Assembly: GCA_019239895.1 (NCBI GenBank)
Contig: JAFAZH010000013.1
Coordinates: 1-64,000 of the forward strand
Direction of reading: 5' to 3'
Source: Abditibacteriaceae bacterium
GTDB lineage: Bacteria > Armatimonadota > Abditibacteriia > Abditibacteriales > Abditibacteriaceae
Length of the DNA: 64,000 nucleotides
The translations under genes were made by a program, and so were the position numbers. Positions 34,534 through 45,400 of this stretch are shown here, in pieces; the stretch's first letter is position 1, and each line of letters starts with the position of its first letter. The notes beneath the pieces were generated by a model, which was not told the DNA's origin, ran no database searches, and saw only the letters and a list, made by a program, of their open reading frames with translations.

Positions 34534-36378
34534 TTATGCCTTTGGCTGCATCTTGAAGACTTCTGCATAAATAGGATCATAAGAACGTGAGGGTGGCAGC
34601 ACGCCTAATTGCTGTAACTGACGGGCCGTGGCGCGGTTGCGGTCGCGGGCACGCTCGTAGAATTCGCGCGGATCGCTGCTGCCCGGATAGAGCGGGTCGA
34701 GTTGCGAGATGTGGTCTAAAATCAGGCCGACCTTGCGCTCCATGAGTTCTTTGTTGAAGATGCTAAAGTAGTCGCCTTCCCACACTTGATACTCTTCCCA
34801 TGCGCCGCGATAGTTCCAGCGCGTGAAGGGTTGCCCTCCCTCCTGCCCATAAGTTTTGGCAGCGCGATCAAAAGCTTCGGCGCACATTTCATGCGTGCCG
34901 TGGGGGTCGCTGATTTCCCCGGTCAGCATTACAATGTCGGGCTGGGTCTCGCGCAGTGCCTTTAAGACGATTTCGACATCGGCTTGCCCAATCGGGTTCT
35001 TTTGCAATTCACCCGTCTGATAAAACGGCAGATTCAGGAAGAGCGGTTTGGCGCCCATCTTACGACACGCATCGGCGGCCTCGCCTTCACGCACCAGGCG
35101 TTTTAATTCGCTGAGAATATGAGTATCGGGTTCACCTTTTTCGCGCTCGAAAATAAAAAGGCGAATGTCGTTAAAGATGTCCTCGAATGACTTGCCCAGT
35201 GGCGCGTGGTCTTCGATGTAGCTGGTCAAGCGCGGATGACGTGCTCGCAGTAACGCCAGCACATCTTTATCGCGCACCGCCATGCTGCCACTCACGCCAT
35301 ACATGACAGTGACTTCATTGCCCTGTGCCGTCATTTTGAGGAGGGTTGCGCCGCAGCAGATGACATCATCGTCAGGGTGGGGTGAGAGGCAGACAATCTT
35401 TTTTCCGCGTGGCAAATGCCGCTCATCGTTCAGACGATTTTTAAGGTCGAGTTCGACTTCTTGAATGGTGGCTTCCAGAGAAGGGACTGAATAGGCTAAG
35501 CGCCCTGCGCCCAAACGCTCTAAATCATCGAGTTTGATTTTCGAGAGCGGCTTATCCAATTCCTGCGAAGCCGCCATAAGCGCACGCCGCCGCAGAGGAA
35601 AGTCTGCAAAGTTCGCGGCGGGAATGGCCCACGGACGGGCAAATTCAGTCAGCGTGCTGGCGGCGGCGGCATCCAAATACCATAAGGTGTTAGGATGCTC
35701 TCTCAAAAAGGAAGCAGGCACTTTGGAAGTAATTTTGCCTTCGAGGGCCTGTTGCATAATAGCTGCTTTGTGGATGCCAGAAGCCATCATGATCACCTCA
35801 CGCGCTTCTAAGATGGTGCCAATGCCCATTGTAATAGCGCGCACCGGGACGTTCTCCAGACCGAAGAAATCCTGCGCGGCGTCCGTGCGCGTGATATGGT
35901 CGAGTGTGACCAGGCGCGTGCGCGACTCACGCGGCGAGCCTGGCTCGTTAAAGCCAATATGTCCGGTGCGTCCAATGCCCAGTAGTTGTAAATCGAGGCC
36001 ACCCGCCTCATGAATCATCGCTTCATAATTCAGGCAATCCTGATAAATTTGCTCATCCCCCCGCCGTGTGCCATCGGGAATATGAAAGTTGCGGCAGTTG
36101 ATGTGGTTGAACAAACGTTCGCGCATAAAGCGATGATACGACTGCGGCGCGTCCTGATGAATGGGGTAGTATTCGTCGAGATTAAAAGTCACCACCTGCG
36201 AGAAATCAAGCCCTTCCTCCCGATGCAGGCGCACCAGTTCCGCATAAACCCCGACGGGTGTCGAGCCAGTCGCCAGTCCTAAGACAGCATCGGGCTTGAG
36301 TTGAATAAGCTGTGCAATGCGTTGTGCAACTTGCGTGCAGATGAGATCGTAATGGGGTTGGATGAAGAGGTTATTCAT
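34534..36378 (-). CDS. Glucosamine-6-phosphate deaminase-like / LmbE (PIG-L) deacetylase fusion
   Basis: Two enzymes are fused. The NagB-like part (about 1-255) has GLATGSTPVGVY (about 34-45), FNLDEYYP (about 65-72) and GIGRTGHIGFNEPGS (about 133-147). The LmbE part (from about 325) has the zinc-binding SPHPDDD motif and a later ISDPHGTHEM motif. Canonical NagB removes ammonia from glucosamine-6-phosphate; LmbE proteins remove N-acetyl groups from amino sugars. The fusion suggests coupled deacetylation and deamination. In the catalytic loop the usual Asp (GxDGH) is Thr, known in this fusion subfamily as far as I recall. It is divergent from the PHP gene, with 74-125 bases between starts. Confidence 0.88.
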   Translation of the reverse strand: MNNLFIQPHYDLICTQVAQRIAQLIQLKPDAVLGLATGSTPVGVYAELVRLHREEGLDFSQVVTFNLDEYYPIHQDAPQSYHRFMRERLFNHINCRNFHIPDGTRRGDEQIYQDCLNYEAMIHEAGGLDLQLLGIGRTGHIGFNEPGSPRESRTRLVTLDHITRTDAAQDFFGLENVPVRAITMGIGTILEAREVIMMASGIHKAAIMQQALEGKITSKVPASFLREHPNTLWYLDAAAASTLTEFARPWAIPAANFADFPLRRRALMAASQELDKPLSKIKLDDLERLGAGRLAYSVPSLEATIQEVELDLKNRLNDERHLPRGKKIVCLSPHPDDDVICCGATLLKMTAQGNEVTVMYGVSGSMAVRDKDVLALLRARHPRLTSYIEDHAPLGKSFEDIFNDIRLFIFEREKGEPDTHILSELKRLVREGEAADACRKMGAKPLFLNLPFYQTGELQKNPIGQADVEIVLKALRETQPDIVMLTGEISDPHGTHEMCAEAFDRAAKTYGQEGGQPFTRWNYRGAWEEYQVWEGDYFSIFNKELMERKVGLILDHISQLDPLYPGSSDPREFYERARDRNRATARQLQQLGVLPPSRSYDPIYAEVFKMQPKA

Positions 36379-36452
36379 TAGGTCTTGATTTTACCTTGAG
36401 TTGCGCCTAGTTTGTCAAACAGTGTCTACACAATTAAGCTGATATATGATGA

Positions 36453-37358
36453 ATGTATCAAAATAGACGGGGGCACAGCACCACAGATCGGATTTTAGAT
36501 ACGATGACGGAATCTCAATCAGAAAATACAAAACCTATTGAACCTATTCTTTATGAGTCGCATATGCACACGCCGTTGTGTCGCCATTCGGTGGGCGATC
36601 CCGAAGAGTATGCCACCATTGCTGAGCGGCGTGGACTCAAGGGCATTATCGTAACGTGTCATAACCCCTTGCCTGATGGTTTGGCGCAGGGGTCGCGTAT
36701 GTATCTGGAACAGATGGAAGAATACTTTGCCCTGGTTGCCAGAGCGCGTAAGGCGTGGGAGGGGCGTGTAGATGTGCGCTTAGGTCTGGAAGCCGATTAC
36801 ATGCCGGGCTTGGAGTCTTTTATTGAAAAGCAGTTGCAAAGTGCGCCCTTTCATCATGTGCTGGGTTCGGTGCATCCGCAACTGGAAGAATATAAAGCCC
36901 GCTTCTTTACGGGCGATGCAGTGGCCTTTCAACGCACCTATTTTGAGCATCTGGCGCAGGCGGCAGAGACTGGTCTTTATGATACGCTATCGCACCCCGA
37001 CCTGGTGAAGAACTTTACCGCTTCCCAGTGGGGCTTAAAACGGATGCTGCCCGACATCCAGCGTGCCCTGGATCGCATTGCGGCGACTGGCACTGCAATG
37101 GAATTGAATACTTCGGGCTTACTAAAAACCATCCCTGAAATGAACCCTGGCCCAGAAATCTTGCGCGAGATGCAGCAACGTAATATTCCAGTTGTCTTAG
37201 GGGCTGATGCCCATAAACCAGAGCGGGTAGCGGATAAATTCGAGATGGCCCTCGATTTATTAGAGCAAGCGGGTCATAACGAAATCAGTTTCTTCTTAAA
37301 CCGTCAACGGCAGACTGTGCCGATTGCTCTTGCTCGCAAGAGTTTGCGTAATTTGTAG
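36453..37358 (+). CDS. PHP-domain phosphoesterase, histidinol-phosphatase-like
   Basis: The 301 residues match the PHP family (HisK-type histidinol phosphatase and related phosphatases), which use three metal ions. Visible metal-ligand motifs are ESHMHTPLCRH (about 34-44), TCHNPLP (about 69-75), GLEADY (about 111-116), LGSVH (about 134-138), SHPDLVK (about 177-183) and GADAHKPERV (about 248-257). Histidine biosynthesis is possible, but no his genes are nearby, so the substrate is open. The ATG at 36504 is an alternative start, since the first 17 residues look unlike the family; neither has a ribosome binding site. It ends six bases before a strong hairpin at 37364. Confidence 0.82.
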   Translation: MYQNRRGHSTTDRILDTMTESQSENTKPIEPILYESHMHTPLCRHSVGDPEEYATIAERRGLKGIIVTCHNPLPDGLAQGSRMYLEQMEEYFALVARARKAWEGRVDVRLGLEADYMPGLESFIEKQLQSAPFHHVLGSVHPQLEEYKARFFTGDAVAFQRTYFEHLAQAAETGLYDTLSHPDLVKNFTASQWGLKRMLPDIQRALDRIAATGTAMELNTSGLLKTIPEMNPGPEILREMQQRNIPVVLGADAHKPERVADKFEMALDLLEQAGHNEISFFLNRQRQTVPIALARKSLRNL

Positions 37359-37363
37359 TTATG

Positions 37364-37418
37364 GCCCTCACCCCCGACCCCTCGCCTACTGCGTAGGCGA
37401 GGGGTCGGGGGTGAGGGC
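37364..37418. terminator. Perfect 26-bp hairpin (fold-back K) between convergent genes
   Basis: Bases 37364-37389 are the exact complement of 37393-37418, with a 3-base loop. The arm is C-rich (CCCTCACCCCCGACCCC), related to fold-backs B and F. It sits between the PHP gene and the convergent DUF2961 gene and ends 17 bases from the latter's stop. A bidirectional terminator is the simplest reading. Confidence 0.85.
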
Positions 37419-37435
37419 TTCTACTTCTCTATTTA

Positions 37436-39076
37436 TCAATTGTAAAGCTGCGGGTCTTTTTTCCAGTCTTTATCTTTGTCGAAGCCAAATTGAGTGACAC
37501 GCGGACGGCGCTCGCGCAGGCGCACTGATTCCATGCCTACATAGTAACCTGTAGACTCGGCATTTTTGCCAACGCATTCCAGACGCAGCGTATAGTGTCC
37601 TGGGTCGGGCCAAAAGTCTATCAGGTGGAACTCCTGAGTGGCAGTTTTGGCACTGTATAAGTCCATTGGCTCGCCAATCTTAACACCGTTGAGATAAGCC
37701 TGATAGCGGCCAAAGTCATAAGATTTGGTCATGTTGAGGAGCAGGCGCAAGGGTTCTTTCTGCTTCACCTCGAAGGGTATTTCTAACCACGCCCCCTGTT
37801 GCTGTGGGGGCATATAAAGCAGTTGTGGCCCATCGTAGAATTCTAAGGACTGTTTGACGACTTCGCCTGCTCCATGCTGCTGAGCCGCACTGAAATCACG
37901 CGCATAAGCAATAACGCGCTCTAGACTGGGTAGCTTACGTTCGCTGGCTACTGGGGCGCGGGCGGCAAAAGTTGGGGTGCCGGTTTGATACCAGAAGGCG
38001 ACGCTGGAATAATCATCTTCGCGTTCATTCCAACTGGTGCTCTTGTGCTGGGGATTTTCATCAGGTGACATCCAGCCAAAATGTTCAAACGTTACCTTGA
38101 TACCGGTGTTAAAGATGATAGGGTCTTGCAGATGCCAGCGGTAGGCACTGGTGCGGCCTCCGACAATGCCCCACTGGTCGAAGTAGGGCACCCCAAAGTA
38201 CGGCGTGCTAGTTTTCTTTAATCCCCAGGCAGAGAGAAAATAATCTTCGGTGCCAGTGCCCCAGATGGAAGGCTTGGTCTCACGGTCAATATAGATTTTC
38301 TCATCGCCTTCACCAAACCAGGCCGGGCTGCGTGTACGTACGGCGAGCACCGTGCCCACATAGTGGCCTTTGCCCCGGGTATCCAAAACGACATAATCCT
38401 GGCCGTGCTGCACCGGATACTCCTGCCGATACTGTGCGTAGAAATAGGGTGTGTCTTTGGGCAATTTGTCTTTCTTCACCCAATCAATGTTGTAATAGAG
38501 CAAACTGATCGGCTTGGTGCCCTGATTGACAATTTCGATCCGGGCCGACTTGCGAAAGGGCATGTGCCAGAAGCAGTTATAAGAATCCGCATCTTCCACA
38601 ATAACGGGCAAGCTAATAACTTCGCTGCGCTGGCCAAAACAGTTGGCAAAAAAGTCCCCCACCGGAGCTTCCACACCGGGTCGCGGATTGCCATCCCAAT
38701 AAATGCGCAACAGCATCTCCTGGTGATTCGCTGAACCGTTGCGTGCCCACTCCTGCACCTGCGGGCCGAGAAACGTCATCCAGATATGATTAATCGCGCC
38801 GGGGCCTTTTTCATCCATCAAGACATGCGTGGCACCCGGCGCGACCTGGAAATTATCCCAGTTGCTGTGCTCATCATAGTCTCCGGTAGGATCGGCCCCG
38901 CGAGAATACTTGCCATCGGCTCCGGCACGAAAGGTTGAAGTGGCGCGGCGGCTTTGTCCTTCTTGTGGCCTGGCAAGATCGCTCAACAAATCGTCGGCTA
39001 AGACGCGAGATAATAAGGAGCCAATAACAACTAACAGAAACAACGGGGTAACGATATGTCCACGAATCATTTTCAT
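37436..39076 (-). CDS. Secreted DUF2961 family protein
   Basis: The 546 residues start with a signal peptide (basic start, hydrophobic VTPLFLLVVIGSLLSRV, likely cleavage after VLA near residue 27). The DUF2961 domain follows (about 60-400), with GPGAINHIWMTF, a YNCFWHMPF strand and GTGTEDYFLSAWG, which is characteristic. A C-terminal beta domain covers about 410-540. The family occurs in polysaccharide-use gene sets; some members are glycoside hydrolases acting on fructose- or arabinose-containing glycans. Activity here is unproven. Export implies action outside the cytoplasm. AAGGG eight bases upstream supports the start. Confidence 0.88.
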   Translation of the reverse strand: MKMIRGHIVTPLFLLVVIGSLLSRVLADDLLSDLARPQEGQSRRATSTFRAGADGKYSRGADPTGDYDEHSNWDNFQVAPGATHVLMDEKGPGAINHIWMTFLGPQVQEWARNGSANHQEMLLRIYWDGNPRPGVEAPVGDFFANCFGQRSEVISLPVIVEDADSYNCFWHMPFRKSARIEIVNQGTKPISLLYYNIDWVKKDKLPKDTPYFYAQYRQEYPVQHGQDYVVLDTRGKGHYVGTVLAVRTRSPAWFGEGDEKIYIDRETKPSIWGTGTEDYFLSAWGLKKTSTPYFGVPYFDQWGIVGGRTSAYRWHLQDPIIFNTGIKVTFEHFGWMSPDENPQHKSTSWNEREDDYSSVAFWYQTGTPTFAARAPVASERKLPSLERVIAYARDFSAAQQHGAGEVVKQSLEFYDGPQLLYMPPQQQGAWLEIPFEVKQKEPLRLLLNMTKSYDFGRYQAYLNGVKIGEPMDLYSAKTATQEFHLIDFWPDPGHYTLRLECVGKNAESTGYYVGMESVRLRERRPRVTQFGFDKDKDWKKDPQLYN

Positions 39077-39405
39077 GGCGAGACCCTTGGTAGAACAGAT
39101 TTAGGTGGGCTGAGTGATTGACAGTAATGATACCAAAACACGGCTGTTGTGGAGTGCAGCATGATTCCAAACTGTCTATCTTGCTTTTGATATTCCAAAC
39201 GGTGGTTTGTAATAAAAGGCCTATTAACTACTTTTGTTTATGAATCTGGTCATTCTATTGCAACTCTACTGAGGCTTCGTTATAGAGGGTTAAACCTTAA
39301 ATGTTTGAAAGATAAGAAGTTGTCGAGGTAGCAAATCGTGCGCCATACTATAACGGATAAGTTGCAATGCCTAATCTATAGAAAGACCGAATCCAAGTTC
39401 GACCT
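39077..39405. other. 329-bp divergent intergenic region
   Basis: I see no gene and no fold-back. The region is AT-rich and must hold promoters for DUF2961 (minus) and the giant surface gene (plus). TATAAC at about 39350 is one possible -10 for the latter, without a well-spaced -35. No ribosome binding site precedes the ATG at 39406. Confidence 0.4.
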
Positions 39406-42400
39406 ATGAAAGAAAAGCGTCGGTTCCTACGTTTATTAAGTGTTCCTATTCTCCTTTGTGCTGGTTTACTGGCGGCATCCCCGGCGGCACATGGGGCCAA
39501 TGTCACGTTTGCGTCCGCTGTCTCTTATACGGCTGGCACCAATCCTTACGGAGTAGCAGTGCAAGACTTTAATGGAGACGGGAAACAGGATTTAGTTGTG
39601 GCTAATGAGGCCAGCGCCAATATGAGTTTTCTCCCCGGTAACGGCGATGGCACCTTTGGCACTGCCGTGAATTATCCGGTGGGATCCCATCCCAGAGATA
39701 TTACGGTAGCCGATTTGAACGGAGATGGCAAACCAGATGTTGTGACAGCCAACTATGGGAGTAACGATGTTAGTGTGCTGCTCGGTAATGGCGACGGCAC
39801 ATTCCAGCCAGCGGTGAACTTTGCTATTAGCAGTGCGCCGGGCTACGGGACTAGTGGGCCTGGCTTTGTCGCCGCAGACGACTTGAACGGCGACGGCAAA
39901 ATAGATTTAGCCATTGCGGATAGCGGGGATGCAAGTGTCAGTGTGCTCTTGAATAGCACCACGAGTCCCTTGAGTCCCTTAAGCTTTCAACCTGCCGTCC
40001 ATTATAGTTATAGCGGATTTTATTCCCTCCAGAAATTGGCTCTGGGCGACTTCAACGGCGATGGCAAGACCGACATTGTAGTGGCGGACTTCGGTAACAT
40101 CCTGGGTGGGACAAACGGTGGTATTTACCTGCTGACGAATGCTGGCAGCGGCACCTTTACGGGGCCTACGCTCTTGTATGCCACCCGTGGCACTGCTGTT
40201 CGGGCTGCCGACTTCAACGGTGATGGCAAGCTCGATATTGCCAGTGCCGACTATCCCGGCACGGTAGCCACTGCCTTTGGCAACGGCGACGGCACTTTCT
40301 CCAACATTAACAGTTACCCGGCAGGCAATCAGCCCCAATCATTAACCACTGCGGATTTTGATGGCGACGGCACTCTCGATATTGCGGCTACTGATTTCAA
40401 CAACAATGCGAGCGTCTTCTTAAACAACGGCAACGGCACTTTCGGGACAGTCAATAGTTTCCCGACTGGTACCGATCCGCGCACCATAGCAGTGGGCGAC
40501 TTCAATGGTGATGGTAAGCCCGATTTAGTGACAGCCAATGATGGCAGCAGCAACTTGAGTGTCTTAATTAACACCACAGTACCAGTAGACCCCAGCATTG
40601 TCACCAAGACAACCGATGACGGCTCGGTGGGCACGTTGCGCAATGCCATTAATTATGCCAATGCTCATCCCGGCGCCACGATTACCTTTAACATTTCTGG
40701 CACTGGCGTCCAGACGATTGCGCCGACTACGGCGTTGCCTGCTATCACAGCGTCTGGCACCTTTATCAAGGGTTACAGCCAACCCGGAGCACATGAAAAT
40801 ACCCTGGCCGTCAATGTCCCTGGCGATGATGCGGTTATTCTTGTGGAATTGAATGGGGCCAACATTACGGGGAGTGCCAATGGTCTTACGTTGATGGGTT
40901 CCAACAGCACTGTGAGCGGCCTGGCGATTAATGGCTTTTCACACGCTGGCATTGAGATTACTGGCGGCGCTAACAATAACGCGGTGCAAGGCTGCTTTAT
41001 CGGTGTGGATGCAGCGGGCACAACGGCCAAGCCGAATGGCGCTGGCGTTGATATTAATGGCGCGTCGAGTTCCAATACCATTGGGGACGCTGGCCCCAAT
41101 CATCGCAACGTTATTTCAGGCAATACTGGCGATGGAGTTATCATTTTTGATAACGGCTCCATCAGTAATGCTGTCCTGGCCAATTATATTGGCGTTGATA
41201 AAAATAGCACTACCGCTCTGGGCAACGGGCGCGATGGTATCCGCATCCTCGGCACCTCCTCTAATAGACTGGGCGCTTTATCCATTGGCGCGGCACCGTC
41301 GGGCGGCAATATCATCGCGGCCAATGGCGGCAATGGCATCACCCTTTCCGGTGCAGGCGCGACTGGTAACATCGTAGAGAATAATTACATTGGCACCAAT
41401 TTTAGCACCACTGCCAACTTAGGCAACTCTGTCTATGGTATTTCTCTTGAGCAGGGCGCGAGCAATAACTTCATCGGTAATGGTGGCGATATTACCAGGG
41501 GCAACATCGTCGCTTTCAGTGGCTCAGACGGCGTGCATGTGGTGGATACCACTTCGACGGGTAATGCCATTCGCCTCAATGGTATTTATAGCAATGGCGG
41601 GTTAGGCATCAACCTGGATGCTAACAACTCTGCGGATAACGTCACTCCGAATGATCCCCGGGATACTGATACTGGCCCGAACAACCTGCAAAACTTTCCG
41701 GTCATTACCAGTTTTGGCACCAGTGGCGGCTCGTCGGAATCAGGTGCTCTCAACAGCACGCCCAACACCAGTTTTACCATTGACATCTATCAGAGCGACT
41801 TGCCCAATGCTTCCGGGTTTGGCGAGGGTCAGGCTTACGTGGCCAGTGGCAGTGTCACCACGGACGCCAGCGGTAATGGGACTTTTACGATTTCTAATAC
41901 AGCCCTGAGCAAGCCATACATTACCGCGACGGCTACGAGTTTAAGTGGCGATACCAGCGAATTTAGCCAGGTCAACCCGCTTAATTATGTGGTGACCAAT
42001 ACCAACGATAGCGGAACTGGTAGTCTGCGTGCTGCCATAAATTTTGCCAACCTCAACCCCGGCTCCGCCATTAGCTTTGCGATTCCCGGAACCGGAGTGC
42101 ACCCCATTACCCCGGCTTCCGCTTTGCCAGTTATTACCGCTGCGAACACAACGATTGACGGCTATACCCAACCAGGCAGTAGCGCCAATACCGCTGCTGC
42201 GGGCGACAATGCGGTGTTGCTTATTGAACTCAATGGCACCAATGCGGGTGCAGCTACTGGTGGCCTGCAAATCACTGGTAATAATTGCACCGTGCGCGGG
42301 TTGATTATTAACCACTTCGGCGGTAGCACGAGCGGCGATGCTATCACGCTCAACGGTGCCTCGAACTGTGCTATTACCGGTAATTTCATCGGCACCGATA

Positions 42401-45400
42401 GCAGTGGCACTGTGGCGGCTGGCAATTATCGCGGTGTGTTTCTGTTTGGTTCCGCCACCAACAACACCATTGGTGGCACGACTGCGGCGGCGCGCAACAT
42501 TATCTCCGGCAATCGGCACGTCGGCGTAGACATCTTCGGCAGTGCTGGTAACAATGTGCAAAACAACTATATCGGCACGGATAAAAATGGCACCGCGGCT
42601 CTGGGCAATAGTGATAACGGTGTGCTGATTAATGCCGCTTCCAATAACCTGATTGGCGTAAATGCAGGCAACTTGATCTCTGCTAATGGCCAGGGCATCA
42701 CTATTGGCACGAATGGTAATACTGGCACTGCAACGGGTAATTTAATTCAGAGCAACTTGATCGGTACAGATGTTACCGGGGCGGTTGCTCTGCCTAACCA
42801 TGCCAGTGGCGTGTTGATCATTGAGGGTGCGCAAAACAACACAGTTGGAGACAGGAGTAACTCTAACTTAAAGAACATTGTTGCCTTCAATGCTGGGGAT
42901 GGTGTGTTGCTAAGGGACAATAATACAACTGGCAACACTGTTCGCTTTAACTCGATCTTCAGCAACGGTGGGTTGGGTATTAACTTAGTGGGTGGCAATG
43001 AAGATAATAATGGGGTGACGGCCAATGATGCCAAGGATGGCGATACCGGCCCGAACAACCTGCAAAATTATCCGGTCATCACATCCACGTCTACCTCTGG
43101 CGGGTCAGCCATCTTCGGAAGTCTTAACAGCACACCGAACACCACCGTTGCTATTGATATTTACTTTAACAGTGTGGCCGATCCCGCGGGCTATGGTGAA
43201 GGTCAGACTTTTGAGGGTAGCCAGAACGTAATCACCGATGCCAACGGCAACGCGACATTTAATATTAGCACTACCAATGTTACTGGCTTTTATCCGGTGG
43301 CTATGGCCACCAACCTGACAACGGGCGACAGTAGCGAGTTTGGCCCGGCCTTAGCCGATAACATCGTCACCAACACTAACGATAGCGGCACTGGTAGCCT
43401 GCGTAATGCCATTAACTTTGCCAACAGCAATCCTGGCACGACCATTCGTTTCGGTATTCCGATTACCGATGGTGGTTATAACGCCACGACGGGTGCCTTC
43501 ACCATCCAGCCTGCCACTCCCCTCCCGACCATTATCAAAGATGGCACCATCATTGATGGCACGACGCAAGGCGCTTCTTTTGGTGACACCAATGCGAATG
43601 GCCCAGAGATTGTTATAGATGGCACGAGTGCGGGAGCCGGAGCCAAGGGTCTCACCATCACAGCCGCGAATTGTGTCGTGCGCGGCCTGACGATTGACAA
43701 CTTCACCGGCTCTCTGTCCAGCGGACAGTCACCTGATAAGGACGCGGCGGCTATCTATATCTTTGGTGGGAACAACAATCGCGTTGAAGGCTGCTACATC
43801 GGCACCGATGCCACCGGCACGGCAGCGGCTTCCGCGCAAGCCATCAACGGCATCGTCCTGGAAAATAACGGCATCGCGCAGGCGAGGTTCAACACGATTG
43901 GCGGCTCCACAACCGCCGGGGCTGGCAACCTGATTTCCGGCAATGCCAATATCGGCGTGCTTTGCTTTACCGGAACCAACGGTAATTCTATCGTCGGCAA
44001 TCTCATCGGCACGGATAGAACCGGCACCACCAGGGTATTAAATGGTGAGGGTGTGCGGCTCGATGGCAGCCATGATAACAGCATTGGTGGACAGACGGCG
44101 GAGGCGCAGAATGTCATCAGCGGCAACGGGTCTTCCGGCATTTTTATTGTCCACTCCGGGGCCGATTCCAATGTTATTCAGGGCAACATCATTGGTCTGG
44201 ATATAAACGGGGCCAATGCCATCAACTCCGGCGGGGGCACGGGAATCAGCGTGCTTCAGGGGCCAGTGAATAACCGTATCGGCGGCACGGCGGTCGGGGC
44301 TGGCAACACGATTTCTGGCAACTTTTTCGGGGTCTTTATTAGCGATGCCGCTACGGGTGGCACCGTGATTGAAGGCAACTTGATTGGCACCGATATTAAT
44401 GGCACCCTGGCCAAAGGCAATGCCTATGGTGTCTATCTATCGAACACTGCTAATACCACGACCATTGGTATTGATGAAGGTGGCAGCAACGTGATTGCAG
44501 GCAACACCAACGATGGCATCCAGATTTCTAATTCATCTGGCGTCACGGTGCAGAGCAATCTTATTGGCGTGGACAGTTCCGGGAGTGTCGCGCTGGCGAA
44601 TGCTGGTAGCGGCGTTAGCATCACCGGCACTTCATCGGGTAACTTTATTGGCGTGCCTGGTGGCGGCAATGTGATCTCCGGTAATAAGCAGCAAGATGTT
44701 CTGCTGTCTGGATCGGACGTGGCGGGCAATCTGGTGCAGGGCAATCTCATCGGCACTAATGCGCAGGACACGGCGGCTATTCCGAGTCTGATAGGTGTAG
44801 TGCTCGATAGCGGGGCGCACGATAACACGGTGGGCGGCACGGCGCAGAATGCGGGCAATGTGATTTCCGGCCATACCACGCCGCCGACGGTCGCTGGCCA
44901 CTTTGATAATGGTATCAACATCAATGGGGCCAATAATAACACGGTGCAGGGCAACTTCATTGGCACCAATCGTTCCGGCTCGACTGCGATCAAAAATAGT
45001 AACATTGGTATCCACATCTTCGGTGGCTCCACGGGCAACCTGATTGGTGGCACCGCCAGTGGTGCAGGCAATGTTATCTCTGGTAATGCCAACCGGGGAC
45101 TCACCATTACCGATCTCGGCACTACGGGTAATACGGTGCAGGGTAATATCGTTGGTCTTGATAGCACCGCGACCACCGCGCTGCACTATGACAACACCAA
45201 TGGTACTCCGAGTAACGGTGTGGGGCTTGAGGTGAGTTCCAAAGCCACCAACAACCTGATTGGCGGCACGGTGGCAGGGGCGCGTAACATTGTCTCCGGC
45301 AATGGTATTGGAATTTCCATCAGCTCTACAGGCACCGATGGCAATAAGATTCAGGGTAATTACGTTGGCCCTGACCAGGCAGGCACAGGTGCCCCTTACC

